Positions 41,717-50,577 of a DNA stretch of 64,000 bases are shown here, in pieces. The translations under genes and the position numbers were made by a program. How positions within the stretch are numbered: the first letter of the stretch is position 1; each line of letters starts with the position of its first letter. Source of the DNA: Photobacterium sanguinicancri (GTDB lineage: Bacteria; Pseudomonadota; Gammaproteobacteria; Enterobacterales; Vibrionaceae); the NCBI RefSeq assembly GCF_024346675.1, contig NZ_AP024850.1, positions 3,038,001 to 3,102,000 of the forward strand. The letters are read 5' to 3'. The notes below the pieces were generated by a model. That model made no database searches. It had not been told where the DNA came from and saw nothing but the letters and a program-made list of their open reading frames with translations.

Positions 41717-41781
41717 AATTTAACTCTCCATTGTTAATATTGGAGGGTCACAGATGCTGACGAGATCAAACTTTTACTGCA

Positions 41782-41814
41782 AGTAACCGCGACAGTATCC
41801 GCGGCCCTGAGTTA
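41782..41814 (-). promoter_or_regulatory. Hairpin in the DUF1127 leader
   Basis: On the minus strand GTAAC...CCGCG pairs with CGCGG..TTAC around an eight-base loop, with a six-base bulge. It lies between the upstream small ORF and the DUF1127 start, where it could connect translation of the two. This is inference. Confidence 0.4.
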
Positions 41815-41827
41815 CAGCGGATGGCTG

Positions 41828-41896
41828 TTATTGTGTTGAATTTTTTGAAGTATCACTAAAGTGCGCACGACATGTATGCATCGGGAAAATAATCAT
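41828..41896 (-). CDS. Candidate 22-residue ORF upstream of the DUF1127 gene
   Basis: AGGAGG lies five bases before the ATG at 41896, one of the best ribosome binding sites in the window. The peptide begins MIIFPMHTCRAHFSD and ends after 22 codons with TAA. It lies about 110 bases before the DUF1127 start on the same strand. It has no run of a single amino acid typical of classical attenuators. The strong site argues that it is translated, either as a small protein or as a leader. Confidence 0.5.
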   Translation of the reverse strand: MIIFPMHTCRAHFSDTSKNSTQ

Positions 41897-42123
41897 GGTC
41901 GCCTCCTAGTGAATGTGTGGGTAGGTGTTAAAGATGTGTAAATTTTAACCACTACAGAGAATTAAACAAGTACAAATATTCATCAAAATGAATAAAGCAT
42001 TTTTATGCTACTTACAGTAAGTATCAGCATTATTTATACCAATAAATCATCAATCAAGCCTAAAAAAGCAGCATAATAAAATCAATCACTCTATCTTATT
42101 CCTGGCTGTTCTAACGAAAAGCC
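41897..42123. other. Spacer between the DUF1127 leader and the LysR gene
   Basis: AT-rich, no gene seen. It must contain the promoter of the small ORF/DUF1127 transcript; I could not single out -35/-10 elements. Confidence 0.35.
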
Positions 42124-43005
42124 TCACTGTAATTGAATTTCTTTCAACAAAGATAACAATACTTTAGATGCAGGGCCCATCGCTTGTTGATTGGAATAAG
42201 CCACATCAACCGATTGGCGCCACCCATCAATATCCATCTTAGTGACTAATTCTGTGAGTAAGCCTGATTGGATCAGATCGCCCACAATGTTGCGTGGCAG
42301 CACAGTCCAGCCAATGCCACTACTCACCAACAGCATGGCTGAAAGCGCACTGTCTGTGACCCACATTGAATCAGAGAGTTGCCAACGATGCGCTAACTTA
42401 CGATAACGACCACTTAATAAGATTTGTCGATGTTCCTTCAAGTGATGCCAGTCAATTTCCAAGATACTGGCCAGCGGGTGGGATGGCGCAACAAGGTGAC
42501 ACATCTCAAGTTGACCAATGCCATAAAAATCAAAACCTTCAACCAAGCCATCCAACTGGATCATTAATGCTAGCTGCGCACGCCCAGTATTGAGTAACTC
42601 TAAAATATCGCCTTCGGCTGCATTCAGTATTTCCAGTTCAACCATTGGATACTGCACTTCAAAAGCTTTAAGCTGATCGGCCAATGCTTGAGTCATGGTC
42701 ATAGACTCTACCGCTAGCGTAATTTTTGTTTCTATCCCAGATTGAAACTCTTCTGCACTTGCTAGAAAGCTGCCGCACTGCTCCAATATATGACGCGCTT
42801 TAATCAATAAAGCATCACCATGCATCGTCAACGTTGGTGAGCGGCGACTTCGATCAAATAAAATTAAGTTGAGATCCGCTTCTAAATTAGCAACCGCAGC
42901 ACTGACAACTGACTGTGCTTTACCTAAACGCCGCGCGCCAGCCGAAAACGACCCCGATTCAGCAGAGGCCACAAAGGCTTCTAACTGCTCTAAAGAAAAC
43001 TGCAT
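42124..43005 (-). CDS. LysR-family transcriptional regulator, likely controls the adjacent PACE pump
   Basis: The 293-residue protein has the N-terminal winged helix-turn-helix LEAFVASAESGSFSAGARRLGK (roughly residues 8-29) followed by the linker helix and a substrate-binding-type effector domain (about 90-290). It is divergently arranged with a PACE-family efflux gene, the arrangement known for AceR-AceI in Acinetobacter, with a palindromic T-N11-A site between them. The inducer is unknown. Confidence 0.88.
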   Translation of the reverse strand: MQFSLEQLEAFVASAESGSFSAGARRLGKAQSVVSAAVANLEADLNLILFDRSRRSPTLTMHGDALLIKARHILEQCGSFLASAEEFQSGIETKITLAVESMTMTQALADQLKAFEVQYPMVELEILNAAEGDILELLNTGRAQLALMIQLDGLVEGFDFYGIGQLEMCHLVAPSHPLASILEIDWHHLKEHRQILLSGRYRKLAHRWQLSDSMWVTDSALSAMLLVSSGIGWTVLPRNIVGDLIQSGLLTELVTKMDIDGWRQSVDVAYSNQQAMGPASKVLLSLLKEIQLQ

Positions 43006-43022
43006 TATATGCCCACTCCAAC

Positions 43023-43041
43023 CTATCGTATTTAACGATAG
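43023..43041. promoter_or_regulatory. Candidate LysR operator between regulator and PACE gene
   Basis: CTATCGT and ACGATAG form a perfect seven-base inverted repeat around a five-base spacer, with the LysR-type T-N11-A core TCGTATTTAACGA inside. It lies 18 bases upstream of the LysR start and about 100 bases upstream of the efflux gene. Confidence 0.65.
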
Positions 43042-43140
43042 TAACTAACTTTAATCTTCCGTTAAAGCCGTTATTATTAGCCATACCAAAGCGAAAAAGC
43101 GCCGCAACCTAAGATATAATCCAGATAGTGAGAACAAACT

Positions 43141-43602
43141 ATGCGTACCACATTAGACAGAATTCGCCACACCATAGGTTTTGAAGTGATAGCCTTACTC
43201 CTTATTACTTTCGTGGTAAGCCACCTTGTAGGTTTAGATCCAAAGCGCATGGGTGTAATGGGATTAGGGTTCTCCATCATTGCGACAGGGTGGAACTACG
43301 CCTATAACTTAATGTTCGATAAGTCCATGCTGAAACGCTTTGGCACGACAGTGAAAACGGCCAAAATTCGTATTATTCATGCGATTATTTTTGAGCTGTG
43401 TCTGTTAGTGATCACCCTACCTGTTATGGCATGGTGGTTAAATATGACGTTATACGACGCTTTAATCTTAGATCTGGGTATGGTGATCTTCTTCTTATTT
43501 TATGCTTATGGCTATAACTTGGCGTACGATAAGTTATTTCCAATTCATGAATCAGCGGCCATTGAAACACCAACTAACGAGCCGCAATTTACCAATCACT
43601 AA
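43141..43602 (+). CDS. PACE-family efflux transporter (AceI-like)
   Basis: PACE proteins export biocides such as chlorhexidine and, naturally, short diamines like putrescine/cadaverine. The 153-residue protein shows the two tandem bacterial transmembrane pair domains: each begins with a R/K..H..GFE or IIFE motif (RIRHTIGFEVIALLL near residues 6-20; RIIHAIIFELCLLV near 77-90) and ends with ATGWNYAYNLMFDK or YAYGYNLAYDK. The membrane-embedded glutamate required in AceI is present (GFE, about residue 15). Four transmembrane helices are expected. Confidence 0.92.
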   Translation: MRTTLDRIRHTIGFEVIALLLITFVVSHLVGLDPKRMGVMGLGFSIIATGWNYAYNLMFDKSMLKRFGTTVKTAKIRIIHAIIFELCLLVITLPVMAWWLNMTLYDALILDLGMVIFFLFYAYGYNLAYDKLFPIHESAAIETPTNEPQFTNH

Positions 43603-43627
43603 AACGGCGGCTCAGTCTACGAAAACG

Positions 43628-43653
43628 AAAAAAGCGCATAATGCGCTTTTTTC
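43628..43653. terminator. Terminator between the PACE gene and vpsR
   Basis: The stem AAAAGCGCAT/ATGCGCTTTT is followed by a T run on plus and has an A run on the left for the minus strand; the genes are convergent. Confidence 0.88.
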
Positions 43654-43673
43654 GTATCTATCAGACAAGATAA

Positions 43674-45017
43674 TCATGCCGTGCTCTGACGAAAGTTTTT
43701 CGGTGACGTGATCAGATCATGTTTATTCAATAAACGGTACATGGTTGCTCTTGATACACCGAGCTCACGTGCCGCCGCTGAAATCTGCCCTTTATTATTT
43801 TCCAAGACCGCTAATAAAGCACTGCGTTCCGATTCTTCCCGAATTTTTTTCAAGCTTTGCTTATCATCAACCAAGCGAGGTATGTCGAGTTGATCGGCTT
43901 CAAGCGTTGGTTGCTCAGCAAGTAACACAGCTCGTTTAACTTGGGTCAATAATTCTCGAACATTCCCTGGCCACAAATAGGTTTGCAGCATACGAATGGC
44001 TTCTTCTGAAAACTGACGAGCGACACTGTTGTACTGACGCGCAAATTTCAGCAAGAAGAAATTGGCTAAATCGACAATATCTTGCTGCCTTTCTCGTAAT
44101 GCAGGCACCGCTAAGTTCAGCACATTTAAACGATAGTACAAATCTTTACGCAGCTTGCCTTCCGTTAACAGCTCTTCAGGATCATGTCGGGTGGCCAATA
44201 TTAATCGAATATCACCACCGACGAGACGACCACACTGTGTGGTGAATTCACCGTCTTCGATAAATTGCAGTAGCTCTCGCTGGCGCGCATCGCTTAGATC
44301 TGCGATCTCATCTAAATACAATACACCGTCTTTTGCTGCAGCAAGAATACACTTCATCTCATCGCTGTCAGTCTCTTGTTGCAGCAACCATGATGATGTC
44401 AGCTGCTGACAAGCAATACGGATAAAGCCAGCCCGTGCCCTTTTTGATGCTTGGAAAATAGCTTGTGCCGCTAACTCTTTACCTGTCCCTACTTCACCTT
44501 GAATGAACACTGGCACATCAGTTGCAGCGACACGCCGCACCTGATGGCGCAGTTTTTTCATGCTATCGCTATCACCTTGTAGCCCCAAGTGACCAAACTG
44601 ACCTAACTGAGGCCAAATTTTCCGCTCTAATTGCAGCATACCGCTCTGGTGACCGATAGTTTTTTGCAACTGAGAGATAGGTAATGGTGCAGTGAAATAA
44701 TCAATGCAAAAGTTGACAATAAATTGGCAAATCGCATCTGACTTTAACTGGTCATCTCGCACTAACGCTAACCAACGCACTTGTTTATTACGATTAACTA
44801 ATGCAGCAATACCCTGCAAACTAAAGTCATCTTGGCTAAGATCGATCACGCCAATACATGGGCCTACATCAATCAATAAACCTTCCGCCGCACGCAAATC
44901 ATAGCAACGATGACACATCCAGCCAGCCTGCTCCAGTGTGGAAAGCCACTCTGCTTTCCCGCCACCAAAGACCACTAATGCACCAGGGTCTGAACTCATG
45001 AATAATGCGCTCCCCAT
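43674..45017 (-). CDS. vpsR: VpsR-type enhancer-binding regulator (c-di-GMP-responsive biofilm activator family)
   Basis: VpsR activates exopolysaccharide and biofilm genes in V. cholerae when bound to c-di-GMP. The 447-residue protein has an atypical receiver domain (about 1-125, with GVIDLSQDDFSL), a AAA+ domain with Walker A GEVGTGKE (about 168) and Walker B LYLDEIADL, and a Fis-type helix-turn-helix at the end (GQISAAARELGVSRATMYRL). The L1 loop GAFTGA needed to contact sigma-54 is absent, in line with VpsR acting with sigma-70. The start at 45017 (MGSALFMSSDPG) is chosen by parallel with Vibrio VpsR; 44999 is an alternative. Confidence 0.85.
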   Translation of the reverse strand: MGSALFMSSDPGALVVFGGGKAEWLSTLEQAGWMCHRCYDLRAAEGLLIDVGPCIGVIDLSQDDFSLQGIAALVNRNKQVRWLALVRDDQLKSDAICQFIVNFCIDYFTAPLPISQLQKTIGHQSGMLQLERKIWPQLGQFGHLGLQGDSDSMKKLRHQVRRVAATDVPVFIQGEVGTGKELAAQAIFQASKRARAGFIRIACQQLTSSWLLQQETDSDEMKCILAAAKDGVLYLDEIADLSDARQRELLQFIEDGEFTTQCGRLVGGDIRLILATRHDPEELLTEGKLRKDLYYRLNVLNLAVPALRERQQDIVDLANFFLLKFARQYNSVARQFSEEAIRMLQTYLWPGNVRELLTQVKRAVLLAEQPTLEADQLDIPRLVDDKQSLKKIREESERSALLAVLENNKGQISAAARELGVSRATMYRLLNKHDLITSPKNFRQSTA

Positions 45018-45200
45018 TTTTTTCGCCTTATATCTTAACTGCTTATTACCCGAAACCTTAAGTGCTGAGAGCACAATATTGCCAATTATCGGACAAGATG
45101 TAGTTGATGATATATGGCACAATTAAATAAATGCAACATGTTTACTATAGTTAAGATTGTACTTGATGCAATTTCATATAAAACGGAGAGGTTATACGCA

Positions 45201-45226
45201 AAAAGCGCCCAGTAGGCGCTTTTATA
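45201..45226 (-). terminator. Terminator downstream of the DAACS symporter gene
   Basis: The stem AAAAGCGCC/GGCGCTTTT with a five-base loop lies between the symporter stop and vpsR. Confidence 0.8.
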
Positions 45227-45249
45227 TTCAGAGTGAGGTTTGCGGTAAT

Positions 45250-46524
45250 TTAGCTAACGGTTACTGTTTCACCGTTTTCTTCCGCTTGTTCTACACCAAT
45301 TTCATTCTCACTTTTCGCGACAATCGTATTAACGGCTGTATCACCGACCACGTTAGAGCTGGTACAGAACATATCGTTGATACGGTCAACAGCGGCGATA
45401 ATAGCAAGACCTTCAGGTGGTAAACCTAGTTGGTGAAGTAGTACACCGACCATCACAACACCGCCACCAGGAACACCACCAGCACCAATAGACAGTAATA
45501 AAATAGTTAACCCTAGTGTAAATAAGTCTGCTGAATTAATTGGTTGACCAAAAGCATTGGCCACAAAAATAGTCGCAAGCGCAATGTAAATAGAGACACC
45601 AGACATGTTCATTGTTGCGCCAAGTGGAACACCAAATCCTGCTACTGATTTCGATACACCAATTTTATCTGTAAGCGTACGCATGGTGACTGGGATAGTC
45701 GCATTCGAACTTGCAGTTGATAGTGAGAACAAGATTTGCTCACGAATATGGCGTAGGAAAGTCGATGGCTTAATACCCGTCGCTAGACCCACCATCATTG
45801 GGTAGAAGAAGAAGATCCAGAACACCAGCATGGCAACGACAAGGCCAACATAACCCGCTACTGACATCAAAGTGTTTGCATCCAGTGTTGCGCCAAGTTG
45901 AATCATCAAAGCAAATACACCGTATGGTGCCAGGCTCATTACCAAGCCAATCAGCTTCATCATGATCTCATTTGCCATTTTGAAGGTTTTGATTGCTGGG
46001 CCACCACGCTTATCCAATGCTTGGATAGCTAGACCGGTCAAAATAGCCATGAAGATGATTTGTAACATGTCGCCACTCGCAAACGCCTGAACAGGGTTAC
46101 TAGGGACAATGTTAACAATCAAAGAGAAGATATCCGGCGTTTCGGTAGTGGTCAGTTCAACCGCTTCCGATACTGTGCCCGCTAAGTTCGCATCAGCGCC
46201 TGGCTGGAAAATCATACCAACCGTTAAGGCTGCTGTAATCGCGATGATGGTATTAATAATGTAAAGACCAAAGGTTTTACCACCAAGTCGACCAAATGCC
46301 GTTATGTCTTTTAACTCCACGATGCCACACACAATCGACACATATACGAGTGGAACTACAAGCAGTTTAATCAATGAAACAAACATACCGCCAGCGCCTT
46401 CCGCTAAGCCAAGTACATAAGTGTCCATTAAGGTTACGCCGCTAAATAGGTACTGGATAGCCGTACCAATAATCAAGCCAGCAAATAGGCCTGTGAATAT
46501 CTTTCCTGATAGCGATTTGTTCAT
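45250..46524 (-). CDS. Dicarboxylate/amino acid:cation symporter (DAACS family)
   Basis: The 424-residue inner-membrane protein imports acidic amino acids or C4-dicarboxylates with Na+ or H+. The two re-entrant hairpins are visible as SLSTASSNATIPVTMR (about residues 268-283; a Ser-rich SSNAT loop) and GAGGVPGGGVVMVGVLL (about 345-362). The cation/substrate region GATMNMSGVSIYIAL (about 302-316) matches the family NMDG-like motif, with NMSG here, and DRINDMFCTSSNVVGDT follows near 378-394. The NMSG and DMFCT variations make exact substrate assignment uncertain. A CRP-type site lies upstream. Confidence 0.9.
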   Translation of the reverse strand: MNKSLSGKIFTGLFAGLIIGTAIQYLFSGVTLMDTYVLGLAEGAGGMFVSLIKLLVVPLVYVSIVCGIVELKDITAFGRLGGKTFGLYIINTIIAITAALTVGMIFQPGADANLAGTVSEAVELTTTETPDIFSLIVNIVPSNPVQAFASGDMLQIIFMAILTGLAIQALDKRGGPAIKTFKMANEIMMKLIGLVMSLAPYGVFALMIQLGATLDANTLMSVAGYVGLVVAMLVFWIFFFYPMMVGLATGIKPSTFLRHIREQILFSLSTASSNATIPVTMRTLTDKIGVSKSVAGFGVPLGATMNMSGVSIYIALATIFVANAFGQPINSADLFTLGLTILLLSIGAGGVPGGGVVMVGVLLHQLGLPPEGLAIIAAVDRINDMFCTSSNVVGDTAVNTIVAKSENEIGVEQAEENGETVTVS

Positions 46525-46803
46525 CGTCCATCTCCAGTTGGTTATGCTTGTTAATAGTTTGTGTACTACCTAGTCTCACTGTTCCCCGTGAGTTCAGCGA
46601 CATTTTACATAGATGGACTGAACTGAAAAGCATGAATTTTACATTTTGGATACATTCACTCATCAATTTTAAACACTGCCAAACTGAGTTTTTGGTAGCA
46701 TAAAAAACTAAAGTCATGCTAAATCGGTAACTTATCAATAAACACTTGTATGAATTAGCCAGTGTTTTGGAGGGGAGCGACGCGCACGCTAAATGTTTCA
46801 TAG
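46525..46803. other. Upstream region of the DAACS symporter gene
   Basis: No gene is seen. This is presumably a long 5' control region of the symporter; I could not assign the promoter. Confidence 0.35.
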
Positions 46804-46819
46804 TGTGAATGCAGTCACA
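46804..46819. promoter_or_regulatory. Candidate CRP-cAMP site
   Basis: TGTGA-N6-TCACA (TGTGAATGCAGTCACA) has both half sites perfect. It lies about 280 bases before the symporter start. Catabolite control of dicarboxylate/amino acid uptake is common, but the distance is large. Confidence 0.5.
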
Positions 46820-46882
46820 CCTGAAATTCACTATTGGAATAAAAGAAAACTATTTAAGACTAAAAGAAATAAAGTTTGGCTA

Positions 46883-46910
46883 TGAGGCAAATATGAAACT
46901 TGCCTCATTT
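46883..46910. terminator. Hairpin downstream of the lipoprotein gene
   Basis: TGAGGCAA/TTGCCTCA with a nine-base loop is followed by TTTATT on plus. It lies about 80 bases after the lipoprotein stop on the minus strand, where the T tract is poor, so its role is uncertain. Confidence 0.4.
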
Positions 46911-46988
46911 ATTGAGGAGAGAGCTCGAGTACTGGTCGCTTTACGATATATCCCGCTACCAGTGATTTCAATCAGTAAGAATAAGCAA

Positions 46989-47402
46989 TTACTTATTTAA
47001 CTTGATATAAGTTTGACAAGATTGATGGGTAAGAACTTCTGTCGTGAAGCCACCACTCCCTGCATACCAATAGCGTAACCCCATTCCTTCAGACAAAGGC
47101 GCTTCATAGTTTTCACATGCTTGAGGAAACAGATCTTTCTTTAAACTACGAGGGTCAAAATTCCATGACCAACGGGCATTCTGAAGCTGGACGACCACGG
47201 TTAATAAGGCATTTGTTGGATCATATTGAAACGTCATATTACCACCGCGAAAAGGGGATGCTGGCACATCATTCAGGGCGATCAAATCTTGCTCATAGTT
47301 CGACGGTACCGTACCAATAAAATCAGAAGGTGGTGGCGTTAACTTTGCCGTCGAGCAACCAGCTAATAAAACCGCGCTTAAACACAACGCATACTTTTTC
47401 AT
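46989..47402 (-). CDS. Predicted lipoprotein of unknown function
   Basis: The 137-residue product has a lipoprotein signal with lipobox LLAGC-S (Cys about residue 16). The mature protein contains WSWNFDPRSLKKDLFPQACENYEAPL and ends with a SGGFTTEVLTHQSCQTYI segment; two cysteines could pair. Position +2 is Ser, so outer-membrane sorting is likely. I do not recognise the family. It is a single gene between the symporter region and lysS. Confidence 0.75.
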   Translation of the reverse strand: MKKYALCLSAVLLAGCSTAKLTPPPSDFIGTVPSNYEQDLIALNDVPASPFRGGNMTFQYDPTNALLTVVVQLQNARWSWNFDPRSLKKDLFPQACENYEAPLSEGMGLRYWYAGSGGFTTEVLTHQSCQTYIKLNK

Positions 47403-47586
47403 GTATAAGATCCATTCACTATCGTAATTAACACCTTTCTATCTGATAAATAAAGATAAAAAGGCAATTCAGGTTATTTCATCACAATAATACAAGATTC
47501 AAAATTAATATGCCGCAATGAAATAGCAAAAGTTTGCTCGCAATGGCATTTATAGGCATTAGGTTTTGTCAGTGTTTGACAGACGA

Positions 47587-47613
47587 AAAAAAAACCACCT
47601 CGAAAGGTGGTTT
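47587..47613 (-). terminator. lysS terminator
   Basis: The stem AAACCACCT/AGGTGGTTT with a CGAA loop is followed on the minus strand by a run of T. Confidence 0.92.
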
Positions 47614-47646
47614 CTTACTGTCAGCCAATGGCTACTAAACAAACAA

Positions 47647-49152
47647 TTAGTTTGCTTGAGGACGCATCGCTGGGAACAGAATTACGTCACGAATAGTATG
47701 CGTATTCGTAAATAGCATTGCTAGACGGTCGATACCGATACCTTGACCAGCCGCTGGTGGTAGGCCGTGCTCTAGTGCAGTGATGTAGTCTGCATCGTAG
47801 AACATTGCTTCGTCATCACCTGCATCTTTCGCATCAACCTGCGCTTTGAAGCGTTGGTCTTGGTCTTCTGCATCGTTAAGCTCAGAGAAACCATTTGCAA
47901 CTTCACGGCCACCGATGAAGAACTCAAAGCGGTCAGTGAAGAATGGGTTGTCATCGCTACGACGTGCCAGTGGAGAAATGTCCGCTGGGTAACCTGTAAT
48001 AAATGTAGGCTGGATCAGTTGTGGCTCTGCCGTTTCACCGAAGATTTCTTCAAGTAGCTGACCACAGGTCCAGAAAGTTTCCACATCAACATGAACAGAT
48101 TTCGCAATCTTAACCATAAGGTCACGATCTTGAACACCTTCTTCCGTTAGCGCTTGGATTTCTGCGTGTTCAGGGTTGTAGTGCTTGATAGCATCTAGCA
48201 TCGTCATACGTGCGTATTGACCACCAAACTCAACCATTTCGTCACCGTAAGGCATTGCAGACGAACCAAGAACTTCTTTAGCAACAGAAGATAGCATCTC
48301 TTCAGTTAGATCCATCAGATCTTTGTAATCTGCGTACGCCATGTAGAATTCCATCATAGTGAATTCTGGGTTATGACGTGGCGATAGGCCTTCGTTACGG
48401 AAGTTACGGTTGATTTCGAATACACGCTCAAAACCACCAACAACTAGACGCTTAAGGTAAAGCTCAGGCGCAACACGTAGGTACATGTCGATATCTAGTG
48501 CATTGTGATGAGTAACGAAAGGACGAGCCGTTGCGCCACCAGGGATCACGTGCATCATTGGTGTTTCAACTTCCATGAACTGCTTAGAGACCATGAAGTT
48601 ACGAATAGCCGTTACTAGTTTAGAACGAATAATAAACGCGGTACGAGAGTCATCGTTAACAATAAGGTCAACGTAACGCTGGCGGTAACGCATTTCTTGG
48701 TCCGTTAAACCATGGAACTTCTCTGGTAGTGGACGAAGTGCTTTTGTTAGCAGCTCGTACTCTTCCATGTTCACGTAAAGATCGCCTTTACCTGATTTGT
48801 GAAGCGCACCTTTAACACCGATGATGTCACCGATATCAAGACCTGAAAGGTTCTCTTTCAGTTCTTTTTGAACGTCTTTTGAAGCGTATGCTTGAATGCG
48901 GCCAGATACATCTTGAATTGCTAAGAATGGACCACGTTTAGCCATAATACGGCCTGCGATTGCAACAACGTTGTTTGCTTCTTCTAGCTCTTCTTTGCTT
49001 AGCTCACCGTATTTAGCCTGCAGATCAGCCGATAGGCTGTCGCGACGGAAATCATTGGGGTGACCGTTTGCTTTGCAGTTTTTGCGAATCATGTCTAGCT
49101 TCGCACGACGTTCAGCAATCAGCTTATTTTCATCTTGTAATTGATCAGTCAT
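47647..49152 (-). CDS. lysS: Lysyl-tRNA synthetase (class II)
   Basis: LysS charges tRNA-Lys. The 501-residue protein has an N-terminal OB-fold anticodon-binding domain (about residues 60-150, with [15 protein letters not shown]) and the class II catalytic core: motif 2 [20 protein letters not shown] (about 255-274) and motif 3 [18 protein letters not shown] (about 465-482). It follows prfB by 32 bases, as in E. coli. Confidence 0.98.
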   Translation of the reverse strand: MTDQLQDENKLIAERRAKLDMIRKNCKANGHPNDFRRDSLSADLQAKYGELSKEELEEANNVVAIAGRIMAKRGPFLAIQDVSGRIQAYASKDVQKELKENLSGLDIGDIIGVKGALHKSGKGDLYVNMEEYELLTKALRPLPEKFHGLTDQEMRYRQRYVDLIVNDDSRTAFIIRSKLVTAIRNFMVSKQFMEVETPMMHVIPGGATARPFVTHHNALDIDMYLRVAPELYLKRLVVGGFERVFEINRNFRNEGLSPRHNPEFTMMEFYMAYADYKDLMDLTEEMLSSVAKEVLGSSAMPYGDEMVEFGGQYARMTMLDAIKHYNPEHAEIQALTEEGVQDRDLMVKIAKSVHVDVETFWTCGQLLEEIFGETAEPQLIQPTFITGYPADISPLARRSDDNPFFTDRFEFFIGGREVANGFSELNDAEDQDQRFKAQVDAKDAGDDEAMFYDADYITALEHGLPPAAGQGIGIDRLAMLFTNTHTIRDVILFPAMRPQAN

Positions 49153-49184
49153 GGGGGGAACCCTTAATTATTAACCAAATATGG

Positions 49185-50283
49185 TTAGAGACCTGATTTC
49201 AGGCTGGCTTCGATAAAACGGTCTAAATCGCCGTCAAGTACAGCTTGGGTATTTCGATTTTCTACCCCTGTACGTAAATCTTTAATGCGGGAATCATCCA
49301 GTACGTATGAACGGATCTGGCTGCCCCAACCAATGTCAGACTTTAAGTCTTCGCTGGCTTGTTTCTCAGCATTTTGTTTATGCATTTCCAATTCAAACAG
49401 TTTCGCTTTCAACTGTTTCATCGCTTGGTCTTTGTTCTTGTGCTGAGAACGGTCATTCTGACACTGCACCACAGTATTTGTTGGTACGTGTGTAATACGT
49501 ACCGCTGATTCAGTGGTGTTAACGTGCTGACCACCCGCACCTGATGCACGGTATACGTCGATACGTAGATCAGATGGGTTAATATCAATGGCGATGTTGT
49601 CATCCACTTCTGGGTAAATAAACGCAGAAGCAAACGAGGTATGACGACGGCCACCTGAATCAAACGGTGACTTACGCACTAAACGGTGGACACCCGTTTC
49701 TGTACGTAACCAGCCGTAAGCGTACTCACCACTGATGCGTACAGTTACTGACTTCAGACCCGCGACATCACCGTCTGAAATTTCAATAATTTCAGTCTTA
49801 AAGCCTTTTGCATCGGCCCAACGTAGGTACATACGTAGCATCATAGACGTCCAGTCTTGTGCTTCCGTACCACCCGAACCCGCTTGAAGGTCGATGTAGC
49901 AATCAGATTCGTCGTGATCACCAGAGAACATACGACGGAACTCAAGTTTTTCTAGCTTAACTTCAAGCTCTGCCAACTCAGGTTCAATCTCGTCAAATGT
50001 CTCTTGGTCGTCTTCTTCAATCGCTAATTCAAGTAGACCTTCAACGTCTTCTACGCCTTGGTCTAGTTGATCGATAGTATCAACGATTGCTTCTAGCGCA
50101 GAGCGCTCTTTACCTAGCGCTTGAGCTCGTTCTGGCTCGTTCCAAACATCTGGTTGCTCTAGCTCTGCATTTACCTCTTCTAGATGCTCTTTTTTAGCAT
50201 CATAGTCAAAGGTACCCCCTAAGAATGTCAGTACGTGCTGATACATCCTCAAGTCGGTTTTTAATAGGATTAATCTCGAACAT
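49185..50283 (-). CDS. prfB: Peptide chain release factor 2 (programmed +1 frameshift)
   Basis: RF2 ends translation at UGA and UAA. The coding sequence starts at the ATG at 50283, reads 25 codons ([14 protein letters not shown]...GYL), meets an in-frame TGA at codon 26 (50206-50208) and continues in the +1 frame to 49185, giving 365 residues, the E. coli length. Stop recognition tripeptide SPF (in [16 protein letters not shown]) and the catalytic GGQ (GAGGQHVN, about residue 250) are present. The join of the two frames follows the universal autoregulatory design. lysS lies downstream and recJ upstream. Confidence 0.97.
50203..50220 (-). promoter_or_regulatory. prfB frameshift site
   Basis: On the minus strand AGGGGG, a three-base spacer, CTT and TGAC form the classical site: an internal Shine-Dalgarno-like element upstream of CUU-UGA that promotes +1 slippage when RF2 is scarce. 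Confidence 0.95.
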
Positions 50284-50499
50284 TGCCACTCTTCATAGCC
50301 GAAATGGACATAACCGAAAGATTCTATCGAATTGTAGATAGAATATACAGAGCTGGAACAAGGTTATGTGTGATTTTATTTTATGAATCCGTTCACAAAT
50401 TCCGAGGCCAGGACCGCTTGAAATCTACTCATAAGCCTGATTATCGAGAATATATTCAAACAAAGAACCGTGATTATTCAGCCTTATCCTGTAGAAAAA

Positions 50500-50533
50500 C
50501 AAAAAGGCGAAACTTTATGCAGTTTCGCCTTTA
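50500..50533 (-). terminator. recJ terminator
   Basis: The stem AAAGGCGAAACT/AGTTTCGCCTTT with a six-base loop is followed by a T run on the minus strand. It separates recJ from prfB. Confidence 0.88.
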
Positions 50534-50577
50534 CTGATAAATGATAAATTTATGATTAAAGTTCAGTTGCTGGCACT

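Noticed and set aside
46809..47000. 63-codon plus-strand frame upstream of the DAACS gene
   Set aside because: It runs through the CRP-like site and the inverted repeat at 46883-46907 and into the end of the lipoprotein gene, with no ribosome binding site.
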